This document shows positions 22,649-33,914 of a stretch of DNA of 64,000 nt, piece after piece. The stretch spans positions 36,357,914 through 36,421,913 of the forward strand of contig JALMGJ010000002.1 in NCBI GenBank assembly GCA_023362775.1. Reading direction: 5' to 3'. The position numbers and the translations under genes are program-made. Position 1 is the stretch's first letter. Each line of letters begins with the position of its first letter. Below the pieces are notes generated by a model. That model was given only the letters and a program-made list of their open reading frames with translations. It ran no database searches and had not been told where the DNA came from. The DNA comes from Charina bottae (taxonomy: Eukaryota; Chordata; Lepidosauria; Squamata; Charinaidae).

Positions 22649-23475
22649 CAGCGTTTCTCAACCTTAGCAGCTTTAAGATGCATGGACTTTGTGGGAGAGC
22701 AGGCTGCAGGAGAAATCACGGGCACCTGTGCTGCCTCCCTCCCTCCTATTTCAAACCTCCTCCCAGCGTCAGGACGGGAGAGTGGCTGATAAAAAGCCTC
22801 AGCTTTGTAACATCTGGGGAGGAAAACGAGAGGAAACAGGAGGAGACGCGAGGATATAAGCAGAGACGGGTGTGTTCGGTGGTCCTGCAGCAGCCACAAA
22901 GGAAAGCAGCAAAAGGAACGGAGAAGTGTTTGTTTTCCGCACAGAGACTTTGAGGTCCCGAGGAAACAGAACTAAGAGGCAAAGTCCTGCAGCAAACCAG
23001 TGAGAAGGGGCAAGTGTTGTGCGAACTGCCCAATAACAGAAGCTCCATACTAGCTGTAGTAACAGTAGGCTAGTAATAGTAATAGTAGTAGAAGATTAGT
23101 TAGAATATATTTGTATTAGTGTAGAATAGTAGTATAAGGCATAGTAAGATAAGAATAGAATAACATTGTATAGGATAGTTTCCTTAGTAATATAGTTTCA
23201 TTAGTAATAAGCTAGGATAGTTGGATATTAGCTCTAGTCACATAGTCACATAGTTTTGAAAGATTCACTTTTATACTGCAAATAGTTCTGTTTAAAATTA
23301 AAACCCCTCCCCAACCTATAAGGGGAGATATAAAAAAACTCTTGTTTTCTTGTGTTGTAGAGAGCAGTGTTTTTTGGGAGATCATTTTGAGCCTGAAACA
23401 ATCAAACCGGGTATAAAAAAGAACCCGTGACAGACTTCAACTCCCAGAATTCCCCAGCCAGCATGCCATAACACC
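22649..23475. mobile_element. Palindromic hAT MITE split by a solo LTR
   Basis: 22,649-22,689 (CAGCGTTTCTCAACCTTAGC) and 23,433-23,475 (GACTTCAACTCCCAGAATTC) are the two parts of the MITE family seen at 11,246 and 58,077. Its interior is interrupted by an LTR at 22,690-23,432. The right half is decayed. Confidence 0.75.
22690..23432 (+). mobile_element. Solo LTR with 5-bp target duplication, 743 bp
   Basis: The LTR starts TGTGGGAGAG and ends CCGTGACA, and is flanked by a perfect GACTT duplication (22,685-22,689 and 23,433-23,437) inside a MITE. A TATA-like GAGATATAAAAAA lies near 23,324. A simple TAGTAATAG-rich stretch fills 23,050-23,230. Its first 230 bp recur at 5218. Confidence 0.8.
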
Positions 23476-24689
23476 CTCAACTCTCCCAGATGGCATCTAC
23501 AGAATCTTAAAATTAAACGATGTGTGTTCAACGGTTGATTTTCTGGGAGGCTCTTAAAAAAAAAAAAAAGCTCATGAAATATTGATGCTTTTTCGGACTC
23601 GGCGTGAGATTTTGTGCAAGAATGCCAGCATCTTACAAGGTCCGGTGGATGAGCTCGCCAAAAACTTGCAAAGATTTTGCAATCCTGTGAGTTTACCATT
23701 TTTCAACATTGCTTTTGGTGCCTGGTGCCTAAAAAGGTTAACAACCCCTACATCATTCCTCTTTATACAGAGTCCACTTCCTGGATAGAAACCTTTTTCA
23801 GAGGCCACCCTACCCCTCTTTGGATGTTAAACTGCAAAGAGATTTAAATTTCATCCCCTGGGTTAGAGGCATGAGGATAGAGACCCTTTGCACACTCCCA
23901 TGGACCTCCCCTGACCCTGAATATGTTCTGATGCAAGAATTGGAGAGTCCCCCCTTTCATTTCCTTGTATGACTGTATTGCTTTAATCATTCTGTTTCCT
24001 CTAGAAAATCCACACTTTCCATTTCAGCGTTAACGTCCCATTGGTAGTACAGAGATTTAAGAAAGCTTACAAGCTTATCCTAAGGATTGCTGGGACAACA
24101 TATGTGAAAAGCTCTGAGCATCAGAAATATATTATGGAAGATGGCTGTTGTGGGTCTTACGGGCTGTGTGGCCGTGTTCTGGATGTTGTGGTTCCAGAAC
24201 AGCCTTCGACAATACACATTATGGAAGAGATTACTATTTATATTATTCATTTTCTTGGGACCATCTTTTCCTATTCACTGATGCAGTTCCTTCCCTTCAT
24301 TTGCAGCCTCTTCCTTCTCAGGATTAGTGGCAGAATCCAAGGTGACAGACCTCAACAGACAGTATCCATTTGGTTAAACTCTTCCAGATCATGGACGTCA
24401 AGAACAGCCGATGAGACTTCACGTTCCCTGAAGAGTTGAACACCTCCACCAGTCTCTTAGGAGATCATGGCTACAGGATATTCCACAAGAAAAGGCTCTT
24501 GTCCTTCATGACTCTTTTCAAACACAGTTGAACAATTGGATGACAAAGGTTTTTCCGTGATAAAACTACTGGTATGAGATCCCTGGATTCTTGGGTTCCT
24601 GTTGAATTAGTCTTGCCAGCTGTGGAGAAGCTATTGATGAAGAAACCAGACCGGTGTGGGACTCCCAATGTTACTTGAGTATTAGATTT
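23476..24689. other. No gene recognised; small repeat remnants
   Basis: Mostly unassigned. A hAT-like right end (GGTGCCTAAAAAGGTTAACA) lies near 23,726, and a stretch with GGGCTGTGTGGCCGTGTTCTGG near 24,160 resembles the Penelope-like terminal piece at 33,930. The 132-codon plus-strand ORF at 24,041 runs through this piece and is not credible. Confidence 0.4.
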
Positions 24690-25450
24690 ACTTCCCACTT
24701 CCCATTCAGGAGCTCAGGGCAGACTACCTCCTCTTATTCTTCCCCAGAGAAACCACCTCGTGAGGTAGGTTAGGCTGAAGGAGAATGACTGGCCGAAGTC
24801 AACCACTCAGTTTCTGCGACTGAGTCTGGACTAGATCTTGGGCCTCTCCACTCCTAGTCCAGTACCTTCACCCTTAGACCAGAATGATTCTTGAGGTGTA
24901 AGAGAAGTTCTGGCCCAGAGTCCTCCAGGAAACTTCAGTAGCCATGGTATATTAGAACCTGGATTCCCTGCTCCCAATCCAACATCATCACTACTACACC
25001 ATACCAGCTTTTGGGCTGAGAGGGAAGAAAAGGTCCGGAGCCTTCCAGGGAGCTTCTGTGGCTGATGTGGGGACTAGAAACTGGGTCTCCCCTCCTTTAA
25101 AGCAATTAAAGCAATACACCTTCACCTCTAGACCCTCACGGTTCTCAGGGTGGGAGAGGGGGACTGGATCAGAGTTCCCCAGGACCTCTTAGTCCAATCC
25201 AAAATTTCTGAGGGAGCTTCCGTGGCTGAAGGGGGACTAGAGCCCGGGTCTCCCCTCCTAGTCCAACACCTTCACCTCTAGACCCTCACGGTTCTCAGGG
25301 TGGGAGAGGGGGACTGGATCAGAGTTCCCCAGGACCTCTTAGTCCAATCCAAAATTTCTGAGGGAGCTTCCGTGGCTGAAGGGGGGACTAGAGCCCGGGT
25401 CTCCCCTCCTAGACCAATACCTTCACCACTCCACCACACTGGCTTTCCCT
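24690..25450 (-). mobile_element. Tandemly multiplied CORE-type SINE
   Basis: About five units of a SINE-derived block lie head to tail on the minus strand. The older units (24,810-25,130) are divergent. The last two (near 25,123-25,272 and 25,273-25,422) are almost identical with a period of 150 bp. The tRNA-like head lies near 25,440. Confidence 0.7.
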
Positions 25451-25869
25451 GTCCCCATGTCACTGACTTGTATTATTTCTAAGCCATGATTGATGCAGCC
25501 CTATCTCACTCTTCCCCACACTTCCAAACACTGGGCATAAAGCTGTGAAACATAGAGGAAAGCAGAGCTAGGAGGACACATCATTCTACTGAAGAACTTC
25601 CTCTTGCAATAGCAAGCACTGGGTTGTGCCCTGCTAAGGATTATTAATAAAAAAAAGACTCATATCCAGCAGGAAAGAAAGGGCAAAATAAGGCGAAACG
25701 GAGTAATTGGCGGTGGGAACGACCAGCCTTCCCCCTGACCTTAACCCGTCCCCAACTGGGCTGCGACACAACTTTTTTAAAAAAAATGCTTTTCCCTATC
25801 TCAATTTTCTTGGTCCTTTTGGGAAGGCTGGAAAAGAGACTAAAGCCAAATAAGACCAAATCTTACAGC
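25451..25869. other. No feature recognised
   Basis: Unassigned sequence. Confidence 0.4.
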
Positions 25870-25975
25870 ACTCCCTTTTCGCACTGAGGATGTTGCCTAG
25901 CCTGGCAATGACACGTCCGCAAGAAAACAACAAGGCTCGGAGAGCACCAAGGACTCCACAGACCAAATCTTTGTC
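25870..25975 (+). mobile_element. Penelope-like element terminal fragment
   Basis: CTCCCTTTTCGCACTGAGGA to CACCAAGGACTCCACAGA matches 32,522-32,615. Its hammerhead-like motif has the GAAAC core changed to GACAC. Confidence 0.7.
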
Positions 25976-26646
25976 CCAGTGGCTGATTTCTCACATTGCG
26001 CTAAATGGCGATAAAGGGGTTTGTCTGGTTTGTCAAGGGTGATGGGAGAACCTAGCCATGGCAAGTTTGTAAGCCCTGATCCATCACAGATGAACAGCTA
26101 ACGGGTTGAATTAGGCTATACGGCTTCTCCAAGAAATTGTGATGAAAGCCAGCAACATGGGTAATGGGTGGACCTCATTCAACAATTTACTATTAAAAGA
26201 AATTGTGGCTCAAGATGTGAATCCAAACATAGTTTGTCCTTAAGCAGTTTCTCTCTCTCTCTCTTTTTTTAAAAATAAATTAATACCCAATAAGTAGAGT
26301 GGTTACACTGGATAGGGACGGTGATGCAAGGGGAAATGGGCTTAAACTCTGTGGCCTGTTACCATTCTGAGCTAGATTACCCCACCACTGTGCACGTTAT
26401 TTGCAAAAGGGAGGACGTTTCCGCTTGCCAGCAAACGGTCAGCGGTTTGTGCAGGAGACCCAGAGAGGAGCCTCTTCGTGTGTGTGCGCGCAAGCACACA
26501 CACACACTCACTCACTCATGGGGCTCCAAGGAGCCAGGAGGATGTAAAATTCGTTTTTCCGAACTGCTACCCAGCCCATCTGCTTGATGAGCAGCGTTGC
26601 TTCCATTTAAAAGCCCCTGTACTCTATTTCCTACTCAGGCATGCTC
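25976..26646. other. No gene recognised; short CT and CA repeats
   Basis: (CT)n lies near 26,252 and (CA)n near 26,495. No credible ORF was seen. Confidence 0.4.
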
Positions 26647-26662
26647 AAGGTGCTGCATTTCA

Positions 26663-27023
26663 TTTTTTTATAGTTTAAACTTTATTGATTTTCAGAGTAT
26701 AGATAAAATACAAAATAGAAAATACAGAAAAGCATGAAAATAGAACTAAAGAAAAAAGAAGAAAAAACTATAAATTGCAAATAGACAGAAAACAAAGACG
26801 GAAAAGTGACTTCCGACTTTCTCCAATACAGATATAGATAAATTTACAAAAATAATATCTTAAAATTATTTCTATTAAAATAAACCAATTAATCATTAAA
26901 ACCCAAAATCAGAACATCATTTTTTTCTACCACAAGCAAGTACTCTAGAAGTGGTTGCCAAACAGATAAAAATCCAGAAACTGAATGTTCTCTAATTAAT
27001 GCTGCCAATTTAGCCATCTGGGC
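26663..27023 (-). mobile_element. 5'-truncated L1-type insertion with 17-bp target duplication
   Basis: A poly(T) start, AATAAA on the minus strand near 26,685, and A-rich 3'UTR-like sequence mark a minus-strand retrotransposed fragment. It is bounded by the direct repeat CAAGGTGCTGCATTTCA at 26,646-26,662 and 27,024-27,040. No coding sequence is included, so the L1 assignment rests on the insertion signature. Confidence 0.7.
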
Positions 27024-27040
27024 CAAGGTGCTGCATTTCA

Positions 27041-27670
27041 GAACACGTTGTGCCCCATCCAAAGAGAGGAAGCGCCGATGCCGTCACAGCTTTGAAAGCA
27101 AAGTTTGGAATTTCACAATAAAACAGTGTTGGACAGAGATGGAAATGAGGGAAGGACTGGTTGCAATTTGATGGGAAAAGAGATGACCCACTGGCTATCT
27201 TGAGGTCATCTGAGCGTGCCTCAAGGATGATACGCGAGGCAGGCATGGAGGGTAAAAAAGTGAAAAAGTAGGGGAAGTTGAAATAGTACAAAGTTTTGCA
27301 AAAGATGAGCAAAATCGGTTGTAGTTGTTGGCTTTCCCCTTCATTAAGGAAGGAAAAGCTTTGTTGTTTCTCAACTTGTTGACTTCCTGGGTGTGCATCA
27401 CTCCCTGATTTACTAAGAATCTTGCCAAGAAAAGGGGAACCCTCCTAACACAAAAGGGAAGCGGCATCTGTCTTCTGACCACAGAGCAGGCTTGCAATCG
27501 AAGGAAACAGAACTTGGAAAGGCAACGTAGGAAGAAGGGAGGAAGGGAATACATGACTTGTCACCACCCACATGTGATTCAGTTTTTTCAGAGAAAAAAA
27601 ATTGAATGTAGAAGCATGATGGTGTTATCGAATAGTCTACATCGTCATCTTTTAACATTCTTTCTCATTC
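27041..27670. other. No feature recognised
   Basis: Unassigned sequence. The overlapping minus-strand ORFs of 80-119 codons have no recognised domain. Confidence 0.4.
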
Positions 27671-27682
27671 TGTGTGAGGAGA

Positions 27683-27829
27683 TTAGATGGATGGATGGAT
27701 GGATGGATGGATGGATGGATGGATGGATGGAAGGATGGATGGATGGAAATGGATAGAAATGGATAGATATATATGGTGGGACATCAACTCCTAGATGATT
27801 GATAGAAGATGATAGATAGATTAGATACA

Positions 27830-27880
<51 letters not shown>

Positions 27881-28318
27881 CCAATAGAAGATAATATATG
27901 TAGCTCAGGGTTGAACTGTGGAGTCCTCAGTGCTCTCCGAGTTTGGTTGTTTACTTGCAGACGTTTCATTACCCAACTAGGTAACATGATGACAACCAAG
28001 CTCAGAGAGCACCAAGGACTCCATAGATTAGAGATAGAGATGATAGAGATAGAGATGATAAGAGATGATAGAGATAGAGATAGAGATAGAGATAGAGATA
28101 GAGATAGAGATAGAGATAGAGATAGAGATAGAGATACTGTAGAGATAGATGGTGGCACATCAATTCCTAGATGATAGATGATAGATGATAGATGATAGAT
28201 GATAGATGATAGATGATAGATGATAGATGATAGATGATAGATGATAGATGATAGATGATAGATGATAGATGATAGATGATGATAGATGATGATAGATGAT
28301 AGATGATAGATGATGGAT
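27683..28318. repeat. Compound microsatellite cluster with a Penelope fragment
   Basis: (GGAT)n lies at 27,683-27,752, (GATA)n at 27,828-27,881, (GAGATA)n at 28,025-28,150 and (GATAGAT)n at 28,169-28,318. A Penelope-like terminal piece at 27,900-28,026, in two opposed halves, sits in the middle. The phrase ACATCAA(C/T)TCCTAGATGAT recurs beside two arrays and again at 58,614. Confidence 0.9.
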
Positions 28319-28670
28319 GTGTTGATTCTTTATCAAGATGTCAACTCTTAGCAACCACATAGACAGATTTTTCCAGGAGGGTCTGTCTCCATCCTGCTCC
28401 TTCCACATGCCATTGTGGAAGGACAGAGCTGAGGACCTAAGGTGAGATAGACTTCTCCTGTGTGACTGTCTTCCTTGTTTTAGGGATTTTTTTTTAATTT
28501 GCCAGGAGGAGGTTTCCAAGTGGTAGGAACATGGCTAAGAAATGGACTGTATCTGTCAGCAGGGAGAAGCGCCCTTCCTCGTTTCCCTCCTTAGCTGATT
28601 TGCCAGAGCTCTGATGTTGCATAAAGTTGTTCTTCTAGGCATCTGCGGCTCTCAAGCTACAGTAACCTCT
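28319..28670. repeat. 350-bp duplicate of a FLOT1 intron segment
   Basis: This segment matches 58,655-58,990 at roughly 95% by eye, including TTTTAGGGATTT, GCCAGGAGGAGGTTTCCAAG and GGGAGAAGCGCCCTTCCTCG. The adjoining microsatellites are also similar, so a larger duplicated block is likely. It includes a short RTE-like LINE end. Confidence 0.85.
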
Positions 28671-29033
28671 TGTAGAAACAGGTATTTGCTCTTCTTGGAA
28701 GACCATGGACTTACCCTAAGGAATCCAATTTTTCTTCCATAATGTGTCACAGGGAAAGCCATAATATAAAATAGAATAGAATATATATTCTATATTGAAT
28801 GTTGATTATTGGTTGATTATGCTTAATCAAATTGGTATCAACTCTTCGCAACCACATAGATTTTCTTCACAGCGATCTGTCCCTAACCTGTTCCTTCAGA
28901 TATTCCAACAGTGATTTATCATATAGATATTTATATATAATATATGTACAGTATATAATATACACTATGAAGTCTCTTTTGAATCAAGCTTGATTCCTGC
29001 TGATTTTATAAATGTGTGAAGTGTGTTTATGCT
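28671..29033. other. AT-rich, short RTE-like LINE piece
   Basis: 28,840-28,910 (ACTCTTCGCAACCACATAGA) resembles the RTE-like LINE end on the minus strand. The rest is AT-rich and unassigned. Confidence 0.35.
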
Positions 29034-29190
29034 TCATTCATTCATTCATTCATTCATTCATTCATTCATTCATTCATTCATTCACTCACTCACTCACTTA
29101 CTTACTTACAGGACTTATATGGTCACCCATCCCATACAATGACTCTAGGCGGCTCACAACAATCCATAAAACATAGTTAAAAACAAAGGT
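29034..29190. repeat. (ATTC)n/(ACTC)n array and LINE tail
   Basis: About 15 ATTC units grade into CACT and CTTA units. A block with TCTAGGCGGCTCACAACA, an L2-type 3' end, follows. Confidence 0.8.
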
Positions 29191-29722
29191 ACCCTTCATG
29201 TCGCTTTCTCGGCAACAATATGAAGATCCTTTGCAATTGCCTCCCTCTGGGATGGTTTTTCAACTTGCCAATCTAGCCTACAGCCCTGGGATTTGTCTCC
29301 TATCTGAAAATAAACCAGGTCTGGCCCTATTTAGCATTTCAGGGTCATCCATAGTTGGTTAGATTCTGGCCTCTAGCTGGGCAATACAATATATTTGGAT
29401 GGTGTAATGCTTTGGATTAATTGAGAAGAGGTGTCCTGGAGTGTATGGCAGTGCCGCAACTCTAATCCACTCTGCTTCTTCCCAGGATCACTCAGCAGCT
29501 ATGGGGAAACAGCTGCAGGACCTGAAAACGGGTATACCCGCTTCACGTGACACAGGCCAGTGCTATGTGTATGCAGTCCTGTGCATTCCAAACACCTTTC
29601 CCAAATCAAATCCAAAGCATCAGATGTCTCTACAAAATATTGCATATTACAGTAACAGCATATATCCACAACAGAAATATAACCAAATTTGAGCAAGAAT
29701 GGTTTCCATAAACACAATACAT
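29191..29722. other. No feature recognised
   Basis: Unassigned sequence. Confidence 0.4.
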
Positions 29723-29937
29723 CAGGGGTCCCCAACCTTTCTGGCGCCAGGGACCGGTTTCAAAAGACCATTTTTCCGTGGACCGGGGGGGGGGACGGGG
29801 TTTCTGGGATTTCTGCGCACCGAGGGCGGGGTTTGCGGGATTTCCACAGACCGGGGGCGGGGTTTGCGGGCAGGAGCCAATTGCGTGCACCGGGGGGCGT
29901 GGTTTGCAGGCGGGAGCCAATCACAAGCACCTTCACC

Positions 29938-30210
29938 GGGGTAGCTCGGGTGCGCCTGCACCTCCTCGTCGCACAGCTGATCAGCGTGGAGATTTTCCAC
30001 CCCGGGGCACCACCACCTGTCACTTTTTGCCGTGATCCGAGGCTTTTTCGCCTCACGGCAGTGGCGGTCTGCCAAGAAAAGCTGCGGTCGCGAGGTGAAA
30101 AAGCCTCAGATCACCGCAAAAAGTGATGGTGGGGGGCGCGCCCCGGGGTGGAAAATCTCCACGCCGATCAGCTGTGCGACAGGGAGGCGCAGGCACACCC
30201 AAGCTACCCC
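29938..30210. repeat. Long inverted repeat, arms about 115 bp
   Basis: GGGGTAGCTCGGGTG at the left is mirrored by CACCCAAGCTACCCC at the right. Inner blocks such as GTGGAGATTTTCCACCCCGG and GGCTTTTTCGCCTC are also mirrored. A few mismatches are present. Confidence 0.85.
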
Positions 30211-30296
30211 GGTAGGGGCCGAAAAAACCGCAGGGAGCAAAAGTGGGGGGGGGGGGAGTCTGCCCCGCACCCCACCAGGTTGCCCCTTCAAAAGGG

Positions 30297-30503
30297 CAGG
30301 CTCCGGGGACCTCGAAAATGCCCTTTGTTCCCCAAAAAAACACTGCACCAAGCGGCAGGGAGGCAAAAAGCCTCGCCTGCAGCACCTGCCAGGGGGGCGG
30401 GGTTTGCAGGCAGGTGCTGCAGGCGAGGCTTTTTGCCTCCCTGCCGCTCGGTGCAGTGTTTTTTTGGGGAACAAAGGGCATTTTCGAGGTCCCCGGAGCC
30501 CTG
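30297..30503. repeat. Long inverted repeat, arms about 94 bp
   Basis: GGCTCCGGGGACCTCGAAAA at the left matches its complement at the right, with the arms nearly identical through AACACTGCACC and GCAGGCGAGG. The spacer of 18 bp is GC-rich. Confidence 0.9.
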
Positions 30504-30639
30504 TCCTCGCCTGCAAACTCCGCCCACCGGCCTATGTAATTGGCTGCGAGCTGCAAACCCCGCCCCCAGTTCGTGGAAAAAAATTCCCACAGAAGTGGTC
30601 CCTGGTGCCAAAAAATTTGCCGACCCCTACTCTAGCGTT

Positions 30640-31078
30640 TTTGGATTTGGCTTGGTTTAACATGCTCACAGTTTCCCAGTTGAAAGTCTGTCCATGTGTT
30701 GTGAGATTAAGGAGTTTTCATTATGTCTTCTGACTACTAGTTGGTGTTCGTGGATGCGCTTTGCTAGTCTTCTGCCCGTCTGTCCTACATAGTGGCTGCT
30801 ACAGTCCTTACACTGTATGTTGTAGATGACTCATGTTTTTTCTTCTTGGGCTACTGGGTCTTTTGGGTTACTTACGATGTTTTGAAGGGTTTTTGTTGGT
30901 TTATGTGCTACGGTGATGCCATGTGGTTGTAACAGTCTATTGGTAGTTTCTGAGATGTTTCTGATGTATGGCAGTGTTGTCCTTTTCATAGCTTCTGTTG
31001 ATTGTGTTGTAGTGGGTTGGGTGGTCAGGCACTTTTTGATAGAGTGGAATGATAAAGTTTTGATAAAGTTGAGTAGAA
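30640..31078 (-). mobile_element. Penelope-like element, inverted partial copy
   Basis: On the minus strand this repeats the element at 31,079-32,250 in the opposite sense: NRLLQPHGITVAHKPTKTLQ, then a stop, and VGQTGRRLAKRIHEHQ from the GIY-YIG endonuclease region. It abuts the plus-strand copy head to head near 31,078. Confidence 0.75.
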
Positions 31079-31562
31079 ATGATAGCACTCCCACGTATAC
31101 AACCCAAAGTATGGATCTGGTATGTAGATGACATCTTCATCATAATAAAAAAGGAACAACTGGAGGAAACACATGAAACCATCAACAACATCTTCAATGG
31201 AATAAAATTCACAAGGGAAGAAGAAAACAACAACACACTACCCTTCTTGGATATCCTCATCAGTAGAGGAAATGATGGCATTCTAGAAACACAAGTCTAC
31301 CGGAAATCTACCCACACTAACCAAGTGCTAAATTACCAAAGCAACAACCCAACTGCCCACAAGAGAAGCTGTGTAAGAACATTATTCAGACAAGTACTAA
31401 CTCACTACAGCAACCCAGAACACCAGAAAAAGGAAACAGATCATCTATACAGCATCTTCCAGCAAAATGGATACCCACTCAACTTTATCAAAAGTGAAAC
31501 AGAAACTATCAATAGACTGTTACAACCACATGGCATCACCGTAGCACATAAACCAACCAAAA

Positions 31563-31940
31563 CCCTTCAGAACATTTATTTATTTATTTATTTATTTATT
31601 CCATTTATGTAACCGCCCCATCTCCCCTGAAGGGGACTCTGGGCGGTTTACAGTCAATAATTAAAATAAGTAAAAATATAATACAATACATATAAATACA
31701 AATAAATTAAAAATAAAATCCAAGAAGGGAATAAAATTGTTCTTAAAAGGGCTCTATAGGACCCAGATAGTCTTCAAGGGTAGCCCCATGTAGAGTGCAT
31801 AGCAATAGTCTATGTGGAAGATTACCAGGGCATGAGTGACTGTACGGAGGGCATCCTGATCCAGGAAACGGTGTAACTGGCGCACAACACGAAGCTGTGC
31901 AAAGGCCCTTCTGGCCACAGCTGCCACCTGAGTGTCTTAA
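31563..31940 (-). mobile_element. L2-type LINE 3' end nested in the Penelope-like element
   Basis: (ATTT)n, then CTGGGCGGTTTACAG, then a block with GGGTAGCCCCATGTAGAGTG and CATGAGTGACTGTACGGAGG. This is the minus-strand 3' portion of the same LINE as 57,140-57,880. The Penelope reading resumes directly after it, so it is the younger insertion. Confidence 0.8.
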
Positions 31941-32534
31941 GTAACCCAAAAGACCCAGTAGCCCAAGAAGAAAAAAACGGAGTTATCTATAACATACAGT
32001 GTAAGGACTATAGCAGCCACTATGTAGGACAGATGGGCAGAAGACTAGCAGAGCGCATCCACGAACACCAACTAGCAGTCAGAAGACACAATGAAAACTC
32101 CTTAATCACACAACACATGGATAGACTCAACCATACTTTCAACTGGGAAACTGTGACCATCTTAAACCAAGCCAAGTCCAAAAACGCTAGAGAATTCCTG
32201 GAAGCTTGGCACTCAGACAAAGCAGCCATCAACAGACACATAAACAACATTTACCTACCATTCATAAGAGACAATAGAAAAGCCAAAAGACCAGAACACC
32301 TCCTTGCCAGCAATCAACACCCAGTTATGCAAAGATTAACACCAGGATTAGCACCAGAGGAACAATCAAACAGCACAATATACCTTAATCAAGGAACTAT
32401 TAACTCAGTCAATCGACCAAGCAGCAAACAACAGCCCAATCAAGGAACTCCTAAGGAGAGAACAACACCTCCACCAACACAAGCAGGACAAGTCATGGTA
32501 TATAAACAGAGAGCAAGTCCCACTCCCTTTTCGC

Positions 32535-32570
32535 ACTGAAGATGTTGCCTAGTCTGGCAATGAAACGTCT
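32535..32570 (+). ncRNA. Hammerhead-like motif in Penelope terminus
   Basis: CTGAAGA, a stem TTGCC/GGCAA around the loop TAGTCT, then GAAAC. This is the order of the hammerhead catalytic core (CUGANGA, stem II, GAAA). One or two extra bases lie between the core and the stem, so activity is uncertain. Hammerhead ribozymes are established in Penelope-like elements. Confidence 0.4.
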
Positions 32571-32649
32571 GCAAGAAAACAACAAGGCTCAGAGAGCACC
32601 AAGGACTCCACAGTTCAACCCTGAGCTACAAATATTCTCTTCGAAAGTT

Positions 32650-33910
32650 AAGATTAATGTAGATTTTAAAAATCACTTTGTTAGACATGCGATACTGAGA
32701 ATATAAACTTAGGTTGTGCCTGAAAATACCTTTGTGGCTTTCAGTACAAGAAGCATTTCATAGACAAGAAATGATAAGTAAACACAAATGGTTAACCTAT
32801 TATGACATATTAGAATTTTATCAGGGGGTATGTAAAATAAAATCAAGAGAAGATCTGGTGGCAGAAAGACACTTGTCAATGGTTCTCTTATGTACAATTA
32901 CAAGAAAGATTTAAAGTAGATAAAAGAACTTTTGGTTTTGAACATTGTAAGACTGGGTTTGAAACAGAATTGTGTACAAATGATGAACATGTTATTGCTA
33001 AAATATATAAACTTTTATTGAAATTTGAGACAGAAGAAGAAGTGAAAGAATGTATGATAAAATGGGCTAAAAACTTTGGTTACAACATACAAATGGAACA
33101 GTGGGAGAATATGTGGAGGAAAGGACTGAAATTTACATTATGTTATAATCTTAAAGAGAATTTTTATAAAATGATGTACCGTTGGTATATGTGACCAGAT
33201 AAACTGTCTAGAATGCATAAAGGTACCTCAAATTTGTGCTGGAAATGTGAACAACAAGAAGGAACATTTTACCATGCTTGGTGGAGGTGTAAAAAAGCTA
33301 AGAAATTTTGGACTCAGTTACATACGGTAATTCAGAAGATCTTAAAGATTAATATACAATTGGAACCAGAGGTGTTTCTTTTGGGATTGATTGATAAACA
33401 GTTGGAAAAAAAGTCATGGAACTTTATTTTTATATATGATAACTGCAGCGAGATTATTATATGCACAAAGGTGGAAAGACTTGACATTACCCACAATGGA
33501 AGAATGGATGGTGAAGATGATGGAACTTGCTGAGATGACCAAATTGACATCTTTGATCACATTAACTAAGTTTAACACTGACTGGAAATCCCGATATGTG
33601 TGAAACAGAACAAAATGAACTTTTGATATATGGTTTTCATGATTAGAAAAAACAATAATTATAGAAAAAATGAAAGTCATGCTGTAACCATAGAATAAGA
33701 GGTTAATTTACACGTATAACTGCTGTAAAAGAAAATCAGAAGTTACTTCTTTATATTTTCTTTCTTTTTTCCTCCACTTTTGACTTTGTCTTTTCCTTCT
33801 TCATTTACTTCTTTCCTTCCTTTATTCTAAATATTAGTTTCTGTTAGTTTTTATCTTTCTTGTTTAAAATCCCAATCGAATTGTTTAAAAAACATTTTAG
33901 AAATTATATT
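32650..33910 (+). mobile_element. L1 LINE, ORF2 carboxy-terminal region and 3'UTR
   Basis: Three open segments in different frames (32,714, 32,970 and 33,213) read the end of a vertebrate L1 ORF2: NFGYNIQMEQWENMWRKGLK, a cysteine-histidine motif CWKCEQQEGTFYHAWWRC, and LIDKQLEKK. Single-base shifts and stops separate them. The T-rich 3'UTR follows to about 33,910. The copy is 5'-truncated, with the endonuclease and RT domains missing. Confidence 0.85.
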
Positions 33911-33914
33911 TAAT

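Larger units (their letters stand above)
29723..30631. mobile_element. hAT-like element carrying two long hairpins
   Basis: The left end CAGGGGTCCCCAACCTTTCT pairs with a decayed right end ending near 30,631 (TTGCCGACCCCTAC). The interior is very GC-rich and built from two large foldbacks, 29,938-30,210 and about 30,297-30,503. No 8-bp duplication was found, perhaps because a Penelope-like element abuts the right end. The many overlapping long ORFs mirror each other across the hairpins and are not genes. Confidence 0.65.
31079..32640 (+). mobile_element. Penelope-like retroelement: RT end, GIY-YIG nuclease, terminal region
   Basis: 31,079-31,562 encodes the back half of a Penelope RT: palm WYVDD, then LPFLDILISR and the TETINRLLQPHG stretch. 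31,941-32,539 continues with the linker and a GIY-YIG type endonuclease (YNIQCKDYSSHYVGQMGRRL, RIHEHQ), then the carboxy end. The two parts are separated by an L2-type LINE. The 5' half of the RT is absent. The non-coding end at 32,400-32,640 carries a hammerhead-like motif and is the part found alone elsewhere in the window. The copy is inactive because it is truncated and split. Confidence 0.8.

Noticed and set aside
27645..28519. ORFs with SIYL, HPSI and DRDR repeats
   Set aside because: They are direct translations of GATA, GGAT and GAGATA microsatellites.
30032..30733. 233-codon plus-strand ORF and several overlapping ORFs up to 170 codons
   Set aside because: They mirror one another across long inverted repeats of a hAT-like element and have no recognised domain.
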